In this document: piece by piece, positions 33,173 to 45,094 of the stretch
How positions within the stretch are numbered: the first letter of the stretch is position 1
How the letters are laid out: each line of letters begins with the position of its first letter
Made by a program: the position numbers and the translations under genes
Assembly (NCBI GenBank): GCA_963930645.1
Contig: OZ005662.1
Location: 76,155,841 to 76,219,840 of the forward strand
DNA: 64,000 bases
Source of the DNA: Salticus scenicus
Taxonomy: Eukaryota; Arthropoda; Arachnida; Araneae; Salticidae
Direction: 5' to 3'
Notes under the pieces: generated by a model
Database searches by the model: none
Told to the model about the DNA's origin: nothing
What the model saw: only the letters and a program-made list of their open reading frames with translations

Positions 33173-33690
33173 CACTACTGGCCATTAAAATTGCTACACC
33201 AAGAAGGAATAATAATAACGGAATGAAATTTGTTGGACACGTACATTATAGTAGGAAGAACAATTGATTAAAATTTCAGAAAATTTGGAGTAATATGTAC
33301 TTATAAAACAGTACATAAAGCAGCGAACTCTGTGAGCAATAACAGCACTTATCTGCCTAGGCATAGCATCGAACAACGATTGGATGACATGTACGCGTAG
33401 AGCACTTCATGAAGTGCTTCATCGATGAATTGTGGTATCGTGTTAAAACTTCATGAAGTGCTCTACCCGTACATGTCATCCAATCACTGTTCGATTCAAT
33501 GCCTAGGCAGATATGTGCTGTTATTGCTCACAGAGTTCGCTGCTTTATGTACTGTTTTATCAGTACATATTACTCCAAATTTTCTGAAATTTTAATCAAT
33601 TGTTCTTCCTACTATAATGTATGTGTCCAACAAATTTCATTCCGTTATTATTATTCCTTCTTGGTGTAGCAATTTTAATGGCCAGTAGTA
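33173..33690. mobile_element. Long palindromic Tc1-type element
   Basis: Ends CTACTGGCCATTAAAATTGC and its inverse with TA-rich flanks. Arms of about 250 bp match with few differences and meet at an AGCACTTCATGAAGTGCT centre. ACTGGCCATTAAAATTGC-type ends are familiar from arthropod Tc1-like elements. No frame remains. Confidence 0.8.
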
Positions 33691-33719
33691 TATATTAAAT
33701 TTTCGTTGGTCTGTGGTCA

Positions 33720-34400
33720 CAATCTTTGGTTAATATTTCTTTTTAGTAAACAATCTTTCCTGTGCTTAAAGAAATAAATAACGTCTCTTACTTTGTGTCG
33801 AACCTGCACTTTTAATGTGACTTTAAAGAAAAGTTTGAATAATTTTTTTATCCCCAAATTCTTATGTACTTACTGTCATTCACTACGGTATGTTTGTGAA
33901 TCTCAAGCTAATAAAAAGTGCGCCTCCATTTTAAGGTAAATAAAAATTAGAAATATCAGTTGTATCGTTACAAATAAGGTACCAATTGAAAGGGGCAATT
34001 TTTGTGAATCCGACGGATTAAACGGCTTATCGATCGGACAATTAGATTTTTTAAAATCAACTAAAGTATGAATTTTAGGTGGAGACAGCAGAAGATTGCA
34101 TGGAAACCGTTTAGAGGAAAAAAAATATATATATCTGCTACTTATTAAGTCACATGTGTTTGAAGTGGGATTAAAAATTGCAGTTTTTAATTTTTTTTTT
34201 TTTTTTAATTTTCCTCTCACGAACACAAACATATAATATACAGCCTGTACAGCACAAGACCAACTTGCAGTTCAAATTTCATCAATTTGGGTTAATAAAC
34301 AAAAAAGTTACTTTTTTTTTTTTTTCAAATTAAATTTTATTCTAACTTCGGAAAGATTTATGTGATACGATATATTAAGAATTTTGGTTTTAAAAGTATT
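33720..34400. other. No feature recognised
   Basis: A 109-codon minus frame (33903-34232) has poly-K and hydrophobic stretches from A/T runs and no domain. Confidence 0.5.
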
Positions 34401-34982
34401 TTTAAATAGATTATTCTTTCATTTATCAGCAAAAAGTAAAAAAAAAAATTCTCCATACGACAGGTAAAATAATCATCGCAGTCACGACTAAGGAATTTAT
34501 GTTATACATGTATAAATATGTGTACTATAAAATAATTTTCACTGTTTGGCTGAGCCTGTAGTTAAAACTAATGAAAAGAATGAAACCATATTTTATATCC
34601 AGACTATAGCAGATATGATGAGAAAATTTTCACAAAGAAAACTTTTTCCCAACATTTTGACAGGTTGATTCGTGTCAAGAATTAAAATAATTCTTTATTT
34701 ATTTCTAGAGAAAAGGAACATATCTAAAAAAGAATATACTCTTATTATCTAATCACATATTAATGTTTAATTAAAGGTAGGTGGATAATACAGAAAAAAA
34801 TATGTAAACACTTGACGTCACGACTAAGAAATTTATATTATACATGTATAAATCAATATAAATACTATAAAATGATTTTACCTTTTTTTAGAGGAGCCTG
34901 CAGTTAAAACTAATGGGCAGAACGAAACCCGGATTTCTTATACAGACATTGGAAGACACGGAGAGATGATTTCCACAAAGAG

Positions 34983-35015
<33 letters not shown>

Positions 35016-35034
35016 CATCATTATTATTATTATT
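34983..35034. repeat. (TTA)n microsatellite
   Basis: About 17 TTA units with one TCA variant. Confidence 0.9.
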
Positions 35035-35519
35035 TTGACAGTCTGATTCGAGTCAAGTATTAAAATATTTATTTATTTATTTCTAAAAAAAGAAGATCAT
35101 ATCTGAAAGAGAATATACTGTTATTCTCTAGTCACGCATTAATGTACAGGTAATGGTTAATGGAAGGTAAATAAATAATAAAGAAAAGAAAAACGCAAAC
35201 ACTTGATATCATGGCTAAAGAATTTGTGTTATAAATGTGTAAATAATCATCATCACCATCACGTGACCTTTGGGAGTTCCTACGGTAGTCGAAACTACTA
35301 CTTACTTCCACCTGAAGATGTTTGGAGCCTGAAGAGAGTGTACATGATCAAAGGTGTTCGAGGGTGTACATGAGTGAGTTCGGATGAACTCGACGTGATG
35401 ATATGATTTCAGATGCCTGAGAAGTGAAGGAGCAGAGGAAGGGGGTGGAACATATCTAAGAACTATAATTTACTTGATGGTACTCAAGACACTCACTTTG
35501 TCCAAGAAAAAAAAATGTA

Positions 35520-35552
<33 letters not shown>

Positions 35553-35570
35553 GGGGGGGGGGGATTACAC

Positions 35571-35942
35571 CAGTGATGCCAGATTGGGGATTTTGTCCCC
35601 ATTTTGGGGACCAAATGTTTCTGGAGACTTTTTGGGGGAATTCTAAAATTTTGGGGACAAATCTGGGGAGTTCAACTTTCTGTCAATGTTGGCAACGTAA
35701 TGATTTATCTCTACGACTAGGGACTATCAATAGTTTTATTGTAATTTGGGGATTTTTTTCAAAAATTGCCTTCATTTGGGGAAAAATTTGAGCTTTCTAT
35801 GGCTTAAATCTGGTTGATATATATATATATATATATTTGAAAAAATTCTTATTTCCCCTTTTTAGTAGAAATTAAGTTGGGGATTTTTTCGAAAAAAACA
35901 CTTTGGTTTGGGGAAATAATTTTCGACCATCTGGCATCACTG
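35571..35942. mobile_element. hAT-type element with exact 8-bp duplication
   Basis: Ends CAGTGATGCCAGATTGGGG and CATCTGGCATCACTG. GATTACAC is duplicated exactly at 35563-35570 and 35943-35950. The interior is rich in TTTGGGGA motifs in direct and variant form (for example TTTTGGGGACC, TTGGGGATTTT). The 105-codon frame over it is a shadow. Confidence 0.9.
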
Positions 35943-36182
35943 GATTACACACAGTCTAGACTCAGGGCCCACTCGGTCTGTCTAGGACATAAATGCATTG
36001 TTTGCTCTCCTAAATTTCCCTGACAATTACATAATTCAATTAGTAAGAGAACTAAATAAAAATATTTACAAAATTTAAAAGAAAATAATACTTGAAGCAG
36101 TTAAAAATAATGAAATACGTTAAGATTATATGCAGTTACACTAATATAAGATTAAAAAAAAAAAAAAAAAAAAAAAAAACTA

Positions 36183-36330
36183 CACTGTAAAAAATATGTC
36201 CTATTTGCTGCCAAAAATTGTCTGTAATTACAAAAATACTCTCTGACAGCGTAATTTTTTCGTAAATTTTGCGTATTTTCTCAAATTACAGATAATTTCT
36301 GGCAGCAGATAGATCATATTTTTTACAATG
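36183..36330. mobile_element. Palindromic MITE family C, TA-flanked
   Basis: CACTGTAAAAAATATGTCC...ATATTTTTTACAATG with TA on both sides, closest to the copy at 20039. Confidence 0.85.
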
Positions 36331-37171
36331 TATGTACAAAATAAAGACAATTCCTTACTAGTAGATAACAGGTAGGAAGGTTGACTGTACGCGACTGTAA
36401 AAGACACAGTAGGTTTCAGACGTCGGGTGTGGGGGATCCAGAAGTGGGGAGAAGGGGATAAATATTCACTCTACGCGAATATTAAATTTTGAGTTAGAGT
36501 TCTGTGATACCTGTGTAAATAAACATGCCATGAAATAACTTTCCCTACTTGAAAGAGACTACTGTTAAAACTAATCAACGGAATGAAAAAAATTCACATA
36601 CAGATTGTAAAAGACATAAAAAGATGGTTTTTACAAAGTTTTCATTATTATTATTTTTTTTTAACAGGTTTGTTCGCGTCAAATATTACAATGATTCTTT
36701 ATTTATTTATAAACAAAAGGTAAATATCTAAAAGAGAAAATACTTTTATTATTTAATCACACATTAATGGGTAGATAATGGTTAATTAAAGGTAAATGAA
36801 TAATAAAGGGAAAAAATGTAAACACCTGACGTCGCGATTAAGGAATTTGTATTATACATGTAGAAATATGCATACCATACAATAATTTCCATTTTTTTAG
36901 TGAAGTCTGTAGTTTAAATTAACGATGGAATAAGATCAAAATCCATATACAGATTATGGTAGACATGGGTAGAGGATTTGAACAAAGAAAAAAATTCCAA
37001 TATTTTGACAGGTTGTCAAGTATTCAAATGTTTCTTTACATATTTCAAGACGAAAAAGACATGCATAAGAAAATATATACCCTATTCTTTAATCACACAT
37101 TAATATGCAGGTAATGCTTAGTTAAAAGTAAATGAATAATAAAGAAAACTAGCATGTTGTGGCCACCACAA

Positions 37172-37878
37172 GACTTTCTTCTATATTTTCCTATACAAAT
37201 TCACTCAGTAACAATATTAAAAAAATAAATAAAAATAAATAAATAAATAAATAAAAGAATTTTTTTCTCTGTTTTTTTTTTTTTTTTTTTTTTTTTTTTT
37301 GTTAAAAGTAAAGAAAAATCGATAGCTTTGTTTTAAATTATTACAGATTTATAGTTCAACCATTCGTTTTAAAGGTATTGACGAAACCTTTCGAAAGATA
37401 CCCATCTTCAAAATTTACCACCCCCTTCCCCCCCAGGGAGGAAATGATGCCCCGACATGCACAAAATTTTTTTCGTAGTTAACTACTACTATTATCAATA
37501 ATTCATATTAATTTTACAATCACAAGTTTAAAATAACTCTCATTATGTACATTTATACGAAATTTTGTCCTATACTGCCATGTTAAAAGTTTACAAAAAA
37601 TGCGATCACAGCGTCACCTGTTGAGCGATTGGTCCCCAAATCTAATCAGCACCAGTTTATGTCAGGGTGCAACTAAATACCAAGTTTGGTTAAATTTCAT
37701 TCATCGGTTTGTTAGATACAGCGTCCACAAAAAGCGTGATACACACAGACAGACATTTTCTAAAAACTATCAATTCGTGTTCAGGACATCCCAAAACGTG
37801 TAAATCCATCAGAAAACGGAGGTCAAAAATTTTCACGAATCCAATACTTTCTGTATATTACATATAGAAGAAAGTAAA
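37172..37878 (-). mobile_element. Hairpin-ended minisatellite element, type 2, both ends present
   Basis: The minus strand starts TTTTTACTTTCTTCTATATG, then AGAAAGTATTGGATTCGTG, CACGTTTTGGGATGTCC, TGTCTGTCTGTGTG and a unit with CAATCGCTCAACAGGTG. It ends with GTATAGGAAAATATAGAAGA and AAGT. The two ends are therefore inverted repeats of ACTTTCTTCTATAT. A T-run (37271-37301) lies inside. Confidence 0.75.
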
Positions 37879-38111
37879 AAACTGGCATTTGCAATAAAAA
37901 ATTTATATTATACCTGTGTAAATATTCATACCATTCAGAACTTTTCTTGTTTGGAGGAGACTAGAGTAAGAACTAATCAACGGAATGAGATTAAATTTCA
38001 TATAAATATTTTGGATTACACGGGAAAAAAATTTCCACAAAGAAAAAAAATTCTAGTATTTTGACAGGTTAAATAGTGTCAAATATTAAAATTTTGCTTT
38101 ATCAATTTCGA

Positions 38112-38282
38112 CACTGTCAAAAAAAAAAAGTCCTGTTTGCTGCAGTTTGCTGCCAGAAATTTTCTGTAATTCAGAAAAATACGTTCTATCAACGGAAAAA
38201 TTACGTTGATAGAACGTATTTTTCTGAATTACAGAAAATTTCTGACAGTAAACTGCAGCAAACAAGACTTTTTTTGACAGTG
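38112..38282. mobile_element. Palindromic MITE family C, extended arms
   Basis: CACTGTCAAAAAAA...TTTTTTTGACAGTG, 171 bp. It carries an extra GCTGCAGTTTGCTGCC block in each arm, so the arms match further than in other copies. Inserted in a unit of the 34-39 kb array. Confidence 0.85.
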
Positions 38283-38441
38283 TAGTGGTAAGAGAAATAC
38301 CTAAAAGAGTACTATTAACCTCTAATCACAAATTTATGAGCAGGTAATGGTTAATTAAAGATAAATGAATAGTAAAGAAAAAAAATGCAAAAACCGGGAA
38401 GAATGTTCCATAACTTGTAAGCAAAATAATTTTACTTATTT

Positions 38442-38882
38442 ATCCCTTACTATCCCACACAGCCACTTACATCCATATGACATCTATAAACACGTATAAA
38501 AGTTTAAAAATGATCCATTAAACTTATATAAATATCTTATTGATACCTATTAGCACGACAAATGTCACCTGTTTTTACATACTTTAGACGTCTGTTATAT
38601 ATCCAGTAAATCTCCAAATATTCAAGTATTGGACTTGTTAGATCTAACAGATATTGAAAATATCTAAATCTTGTTTTCATCTAATATGTTACATCTATTG
38701 GACATCGAAAAAGGCACGTCTAAATTTCGTCTGTATTTAGACATCTAATAGATATCTATAATTAGTACAGGATATTCAGGACTTTTAATGGACTTTCATT
38801 AGCTATTTTGAACCTTTTACGGATCATTGGATGTAATTTAGACGTATAATGGATATCAGAGGCTGTATGGGATAGTAGGGAT
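38442..38882. mobile_element. DNA element with TCCCTTACTATCCCACACAG end
   Basis: The right end reads GGCTGTATGGGATAGTAGGGA, the inverse of the left. ACATCCATATGACATCTA and its mirrored form TTTAGACGTATAATGGATAT follow inward. Many AGACGTCTAAT-like motifs repeat inside. It is inserted into a unit of the surrounding array. Confidence 0.65.
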
Positions 38883-39369
38883 TTCTATTATTCATGTGTA
38901 AATATGCATCTCACAAAATAATTTTCTATATTTAATATATTTCAGTTTAGTATATTTCCAGTAACGTAAATTGACTAACTGAACGTGAGACTAACTCATT
39001 GACTAACTAAATCATAACTCCAACAAAGTAAATTGACCCAAAATACTGTAACAGAAATTCACGTTTTATTTTAACCTCAGACTTAAAACGTGATTTTTTT
39101 TTTTTTAACTGAATTTTCACTTTATCAGGTTATTTATAACACAAAGTTAACAGGAGCGCATTATAAACTATAATTTATTCAGAATGTTCTTAAAAGAATG
39201 AAAAAATTATTGTACATGTTTGAAAAAAAAAAAAAAAAAAAAAAAAAAAGAGAGAGAGATAGTTTAACAGAGATATTTTAAGAAAAATTTAAAGATTTTC
39301 ACAAAATGGTAATTTTAATATATTTGAGATTTTTCCTTTAATTTTTATTGATTTTTTTTAAACAGTGTA

Positions 39370-39518
39370 CACTGTTAAAAAAGTGCAACTTTGCTGCCAG
39401 AAATTCTCTGTAATTTGAGAAAAAAAAGTCATAAATTACGGAAAAATTACGTTGACAAAACGTATCTGTAATTACAGAGAATTTCTGTCAGCAAAGTTGT
39501 ATTTTTTTTTTAACAGTG
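39370..39518. mobile_element. Palindromic MITE family C, abutting a solo end
   Basis: CACTGTTAAAAAAGTGCAAC...TTTAACAGTG. Immediately left is AAACAGTG-TA, the right end of another family C copy whose body is gone. Confidence 0.85.
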
Positions 39519-39544
39519 ATACTGGTTGAAGTTTAGTCCTAGGT

Positions 39545-39925
39545 TGAACCAAAACATGATACTTCTGTAACTGTAGCCATGAGATGGTGAAACCTTTTGC
39601 TATAACCATAAGATGTGGTAATCTTTTACCATGATTTGGTGCTTTTTTTCAACAAGAAGTCACTGTTAAAAAAAATGCAACTTTGCTACCAGAAAATCTC
39701 TGTAATTACAGAAAAGTACGTTTTGTCAACAAAATTGTTCCGTAATTTACGACTTTTTTCTCAAATTACAGAGAATGTCTGGCAGCAAAATTGTATTTTT
39801 TTAACTGTGTACCAAATCATGGTAGAAGGTTTCAGTATTGCATGGTTGCAGATACTGTAGTACCAAATTTTGGTTTTATCTAGCATATTGCACCTACTGC
39901 AATGCCAAATTTTGGTTCAACCTTG
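39545..39925. repeat. Inverted pair split by a family C MITE
   Basis: GGTTGAACCAAAACATGATA on the left and CAAATTTTGGTTCAACC on the right are inverted. CCATGAGATGGTGAAACCTT and GGTAGAAGGTTTC also mirror. The MITE 39661-39809 sits at the centre. Confidence 0.5.
39661..39809. mobile_element. Palindromic MITE family C
   Basis: CACTGTTAAAAAAAATGCAAC...TTTTTTAACTGTG. TA remains on the right only. Confidence 0.85.
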
Positions 39926-39929
39926 AAGT

Positions 39930-40740
39930 GAAATTTCTAACAATTTTTATTCATTTGATGATGGTATATATTGATGTGTATAGTGCATTGCTGTTTTCAT
40001 GCTGAGCGAGAATTTATTATTATTATTATTATTATTTATCTGATAAAGGTCTGCACTTATAATTATTTCAACTAAAAAAAAAATCTGTTGTAAAAGGCTC
40101 AGAAATCACATTACAAATAAATTAAAATAAACACTTGTAAATTGAATAGCTTTAATCCTTAGATTCTTCAAAAAATTCCATTAAAAACAACTAACACGGA
40201 AAACACGAGGCGAAGCAGTCAAAGTTCATGTGCTCCAGACAGCGACAATTCAAAAAAGTTCATCATTTAAGCCCTTCTGTATGCTGGTGATGACGTGCTT
40301 CTCTTGTAAATAAAGTCATAAAGTAATTTAATGGCGTTTTGCAATTAGCTTCTTTTGTATGCATTTCAAGAACGAGAAAAGAAAACTTTACAAATTAACA
40401 TGGAATATTTGCATTTGGACATTATTTCTTCCCATTTTGAGATTTTCTATTCAAATGCATGAAATATTACAAATATTCTTTTAACTTTTTCTTGATTTTT
40501 TTTTTCCAAAGTTACAATAATAAATGACTAGGTTAGGCTTTAAGAAATGAAAAAGACATATTTGCAAATCAAAGAATTTTTTTTTTCTGTTATATTCTTA
40601 TTCCCTTATTTCAAATAATAATAATAGTAATAATAATAATAATAGTTGTAATATATTACAGCATTCAAAGTGTACAACAGCTTTTAATTTATTGCTGCCA
40701 GCTTCTAATTTATGTAAGTAATTGTGGAAGTTTCTTTGCT
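39930..40740. other. AT-rich DNA, no feature recognised
   Basis: (TTA)n-type runs occur near 40015-40036 and 40616-40645. No gene or element boundary is visible. Confidence 0.5.
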
Positions 40741-40742
40741 TA

Positions 40743-41222
40743 CACTGACATAAAAAATATACCACCTTCCTCTAGAATGAATAAGTTGCAATTTTCTAAA
40801 TACCTTAACTAGAAATATAGATTTCCGAGCTGTGCGCGTAAGGCACGCCAATAAACTGAATAGAAGAAATGATGAGAATTTCTAGTTTACACATTTCTAG
40901 AGGGTGAAACAATATTCTGAATTTTTCGAATATTCCGAATCTTTTGTATTGCGAGAAATTTTCGCTTGATTTTCTAGAATTGGGTCATGAACCAAGATTA
41001 TAGTTGCTGAAACCCGTCTCGTGTATTCTCATTTATTTGCAGAGATTTTTAAATATCTTTGTCCTCGATAATATAGGCAAACGCTCTAGAATTCTAATAA
41101 TGGCTTCTAGAACTCGCTTTCCGAGGGAACTAGAATTTATAAGGATGACATGGATTTTTAAATTTTTTTTCTAGAGCCACAATTTATATTCTAGATGTCA
41201 GTTACAGAATTTTTTCTCAGTG
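40743..41222. mobile_element. Dispersed ~480-bp DNA element, copy 2
   Basis: CACTGACATAAAAAATATACC to TTACAGAATTTTTTCTCAGTG with TA on both sides (40741-40742, 41223-41224). Aligns end to end with 2249-2718. TCTAGAA motifs are scattered through it. No frame. Confidence 0.75.
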
Positions 41223-41539
41223 TATCTATTTCCTGTTATAGTTCAAATAAACTATGGTAAAATCCAGCATACGGCTCCAGAAAAACTATTTCGTTCTTTT
41301 ACCGCAATATTTTACGGCAAATGCAACATAGAATATAACTATATTTGACATAGTAACTATAGCAATACTTTAATTATAATCTGATACGCCATTAACATTA
41401 CTTTTTCTTTCCCAACTTTACTATAGCTATATTATGACACTCTATTGTCAAAGATATAATATACCGCATTCGAATGTTTCTAGAAGTCTTGGAAGCAGTT
41501 TAAATCGATATAAAATTCAATGTGAGATTTGGACGTACC

Positions 41540-41738
41540 CAGAGTTCCCAATTTTTGTAATTTATTCACGAACATTTTTAGCTCCGCCTTCTTTTCGCTC
41601 CAGAAATTTTGTAGATTATTTCTCTTTAATACGTGACAACGATTAAATAAGAGGAAAATCATTTTTCAAAATTTCCGGTAGGAAAAAGAGGCGGGGCTAA
41701 AAATGCTCGAGAATAAATTATAAAAGTTGGGAACGCTG
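41540..41738. mobile_element. hAT-type palindromic MITE, copy 4
   Basis: Ends CAGAGTTCCCAATTTTTG and AAAAGTTGGGAACGCTG. An exact 8-bp duplication GACGTACC lies at 41532-41539 and 41739-41746. This copy defines the hAT assignment of the family best. Confidence 0.92.
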
Positions 41739-41745
41739 GACGTAC

Positions 41746-42290
41746 CATCAACTAAATTTTCTTTATATTTAATTTCACAAATTAAACAATTTTCTCATTC
41801 AGGTTTCATTTCACAATTTTCTCGATTCCCTCTATCTGTTATTCGTAAGACTTCTCGATAGAGTCACCATCTAGATATGTGTGTTTTTCTTGACCTTCAA
41901 ATGCCGCCATTATATTATAGAGTGGATGTGGATTGCCTTAATCTACGGTTTCCTAAAAATCAAACAATTGATCATTAATAGCTGTAATTTCTAATATTAT
42001 GTACATACCGTACCGTCAACTAAATTTTCTTTATATTTAATTTCACAAAGTCAAATGATAGTCACAAGTTCAAATGATATGTAGAAGAAATTTTATCCAG
42101 ATATCCTTTTAATTTCCTAATAAAAATACAAATTCTAAGATAACCTATTGGTAAATTGTGGGATGTGGCGAATGTGGGTTACTTAAATCTACGGCTTCCG
42201 AAACCCAAACAAGTCAACATTAGCAGCTTTTATTTACAACATTTTGCTCATAAGCGCCATTTAATTTACAGAATAAATTTTATCCAGATA
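41746..42290. repeat. Degenerate ~250-bp tandem duplication
   Basis: CGTACC(A/G)TCAACTAAATTTTC occurs at 41741 and 42007. AATCTACGG(T/C)TTCC occurs at about 41939 and 42186, and ATTTTATCCAGATATC at about 42091 and 42278. Confidence 0.6.
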
Positions 42291-43235
42291 TCACAGTTAT
42301 TTCTTAGTAATAATTAATATGATACATCTGCGAGCAAGCGATATATTATTTAGTTTTTAGTTTCTAGTTCAAAACTCAACATCATTAAAAATCTACTACA
42401 TTCCGAGTTAGAATTGCTGTTAAAGAATGTATAATAATTCACGAAGATAATCCCCTTCACTTATCTTGAATTCACCCTCATAATTAATGCAAATTTTCTC
42501 ATTGTGTTTCACACTGACCTACACTGCCGTTCTACAACTAGCAGAAGGAGTGAAAAATACCACAACGTTATTCGATACTCACGGAGATACTTCTTCGGTA
42601 AAAGTGATGGGCTTCACAATGGCCTCTAGGAGATAGGTCAGATAAGAATATTATAAGAATGGTTTTAGAAGATCTGTACCTGTGATAACATTCCAAAGGG
42701 AAAATATAAACAGAATAATTTGAATATATGCTAGAGAATTCTTTCTCGTCAACGAACAAATCTAGAATTTGAAGTGAATCGTACGTAACTGTCAGAAATT
42801 TAAAGTCAAATTTAAATGCTTAGAGCATGTTTAACTATAGATAAGGTTTAAATAACTGTTATTTTATATCTGCAAATATTAATTTATACGTCAAAATAAC
42901 TGCTAATAAAAATAAACTATTTTACTTTTTCGTTAACGCAAAGTAAATATTTTTTTTTATTATTTTACATCTTATTTATTTATTTAAAAAAAATATTAAA
43001 TTTTTAAGCAGAATAATAAAATAACAATTCTCTAGCACCCTAAACCAATCAAACGTCGGTAGTTTACAACTTACTGACTTGGTAAATACTTTCCAATTTC
43101 TTATTTATTACTTTCAATATAATTATTACTAAAGTCATAGAACGTATCTTGGAATTTATAAATTATTTAAATAACAATAAATATTAAAAAGAAATAAATC
43201 TATATATTTTTACATTCCTTTAAGATTTTTTTTTC
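42291..43235. other. AT-rich DNA, no feature recognised
   Basis: No frame or repeat could be supported. Confidence 0.6.
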
Positions 43236-43249
43236 GATCCGACTAGGTT

Positions 43250-44290
43250 GAAATCGTTGGAGTAAAATCGCTCCAACAAAACAGAGCCACGACAAAATAG
43301 CCCCGACAAATCAACCGGATGAAAATAATCACAAGAAGAAATAGCTCCGACAAAAGAGGCTTATCAAAATAACCACAAGACAAAATAGCCTTGACAAATA
43401 AACCAGATCAAAATAATCACAAGACAAAATATCCACAATAAAACAGGCCCATCAAAACAACCACAAGACAATGTAGCCACGACAAATCAGCCAGATCCAC
43501 AAGATATAATAGCCTCGACAATTCAGACTCATCAAAATAACCACAAGACAATATATCCACGACAAAATAGCCCCGACAAATCAGCTACATCAAAATAATG
43601 ACAAAACAAAATAGACCCGACAAAACAGGTCCATCAAAATAACCACAAGACAATATATCCACGAGAAAATAGCCCCGATAAATCTGCCAGATCAAAATAA
43701 CCACAAAACAAAATAGCCCCGACAAATCAGGTCCATCAAAATAACCACAAGGCAATATAGCCACGACAGAATAGCCCCGACAAATCAGCCATATCAAAAT
43801 AATCACAAGACAAAATATCCACGACAAAACAGGCCCATCAAAACATCTGTAAGACAATGTAGTCACGACAAATCAGCCAGATCAAAATAATCACAAGATA
43901 AAATAGCATCGACACATCAGGCCCATCAAAATAACCACAAGACAATATAGCTACGACAAAATAGTCCCGACAAATCCGCCAGATCAAAATAATGACAAAA
44001 CAAAATAGCCCCGACAAAACAGGCCCATCAAAATAACCACAAGACAATATATTCACGACAAAATAGCCCCGACAAATCAGCCAGATCAAAATAATGACAA
44101 AACAAAATAGTCCCGACAAAACAGGCCCACCAAAATAACCACAAGATAATATATCCACGACAAAATAGCCCCGACAAATCCGCCAGATCAAAATAACCAC
44201 AAAACAAAATAGCCCGACAAAACAGGCCCATCAAAATAACCACAAGACAAACTAGCTAGGACAAAACTGCACCGACAAAACAGTTCCTAC
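43250..44290. repeat. ~101-bp satellite of ACAAAATAGCCCCGACAAA sub-motifs
   Basis: GGCCCATCAAAATAACC-type landmarks fall at 43446, 43526, 43627, 43731, 43831, 43920, 44021, 44123 and 44224. The mature spacing is 101-102 bp, with shorter early units. Within a unit, (A/T)CAAAATA and GACAA(A/T) phrases repeat every ~15-20 bp. Period 102 gives open minus-strand frames of 34-residue repeats, treated as shadows. Confidence 0.85.
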
Positions 44291-44400
44291 TCAGAAGCTA
44301 AATTAAATTATGTTCAGGAAAGGATATTTATTTATTTATTTACTTACTTTTTGAGGGGGCTATTTAATTGTGACTAGTTATAATACATATATATATGTAT

Positions 44401-44562
44401 CATAGGTGCCAAGTCTCCCGTTTTTCAAGGGAGACTTAATACCGTAAAGTTTTTTATAATTGTTTTCAGCTTACTTAATCGTCGAAAATATAGGTGACAT
44501 ATTCCTCTTAAAAGATACTGGTGTCAAATCTGATTAAAAAATTAAAAAGGTTGGTAGCTATG
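44401..44562. mobile_element. hAT-type MITE, degenerate copy
   Basis: CATAGGTGCCAAGTC at the left and GGTTGGTAGCTATG at the right are inverted in the way of the family's CATAGCTGCCAA ends. The GGCGGGG box is lost. It abuts the next MITE. Confidence 0.5.
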
Positions 44563-44564
44563 AT

Positions 44565-44885
44565 CATAGCCTCCTAAACTAGATGCCTGTCGCGTGGCTC
44601 GGAATCATTAGAACAGTTAAAGCGGTAGACAGCGCCATCTGGTACAGATAGCGCGACTTTTTATTCAACTGTCACCAATAATTTTAAGAAGTGATATATG
44701 ATATATATAATCGACGTTTCTTCGATTCTATTCGCCTTTTATGTATATCATATATCACTTCTTAAAATTATTGGTAACAGTTGAATAAAAAAGTCACGAA
44801 ATCTGTACCGGGTGGCGCTGTCTACAGCTTCAACTGTTGCCAAGTTTCTGAGCCACGTGACAGGCATCTAGTTTAGGAGGCTATG
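44565..44885. mobile_element. Palindromic MITE family D, copy 1
   Basis: CATAGCCTCCTAAACTAGATG and its inverse CATCTAGTTTAGGAGGCTATG, with a GGCGCTGTCTAC / GACAGCGCCATC step and arms reaching AATTATTGGT. A 7-bp duplication CTATGAT flanks it (44558-44564, 44886-44892). Confidence 0.85.
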
Positions 44886-44935
44886 CTATGATATATTAAG
44901 AGACAATGAACAAAGTATGTTTTTAGAAGGGTGTC

Positions 44936-45094
44936 CAGGGTGGTTAGAGACCTGCCTTTTCCCCCTGATTCTTTCACTAGAATATTTATATGACAATTTT
45001 TACTTAATTAATGGTGCAAACTTAATATTAAAAATTCCGAAAGAAAAATATTGGTGGAAGAATCAGGGGAAAAATGTGGTCTGTGACCCTCCTG
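44936..45094. mobile_element. Small palindromic element, CAGGGTGG ends
   Basis: CAGGGTGGTTAGAGACC with TTTTCCCCCTGATTC, mirrored by GAATCAGGGGAAAA and GGTCTGTGACCCTCCTG. GTGTC occurs immediately outside both ends (44931-44935, 45095-45099). Confidence 0.6.

Larger units (their letters stand above)
34400..38940. repeat. Degenerate ~340-375-bp tandem array, heavily interrupted
   Basis: GACAGGTTGATTCG-type phrases at 34662, 35036, 36666, 37006 and 38063 are each followed by TATCTAAAAGAGAATA, AATCACACATTAATGGG, GGTTAATTAAAGGTAAATGA and ATTTATATTATACATGT blocks. The same blocks occur in the 29.5-32.5 kb array, so the two arrays share ancestry. Insertions at 35571, 36183, 37172, 38112 and 38442 split it. 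Confidence 0.65.

Noticed and set aside
35474..35791. 105-codon frame with poly-F and G-rich residues
   Set aside because: It reads through a T-run, a G-run and the body of a hAT-type element bounded by exact GATTACAC duplications.
43585..44243. Overlapping minus-strand frames of 71-120 codons made of a ~34-residue hydrophobic repeat (FVGTILFCHYFDL-like)
   Set aside because: They follow from the ~102-bp satellite period, which is a multiple of three. The frames shift where a unit length changes, no signal or domain is visible and there is no promoter context.
43250..44290. CRISPR-like array
   Set aside because: The repeats are continuous ~101-bp monomers with no unique spacers, and the sequence is animal DNA full of eukaryotic transposons.
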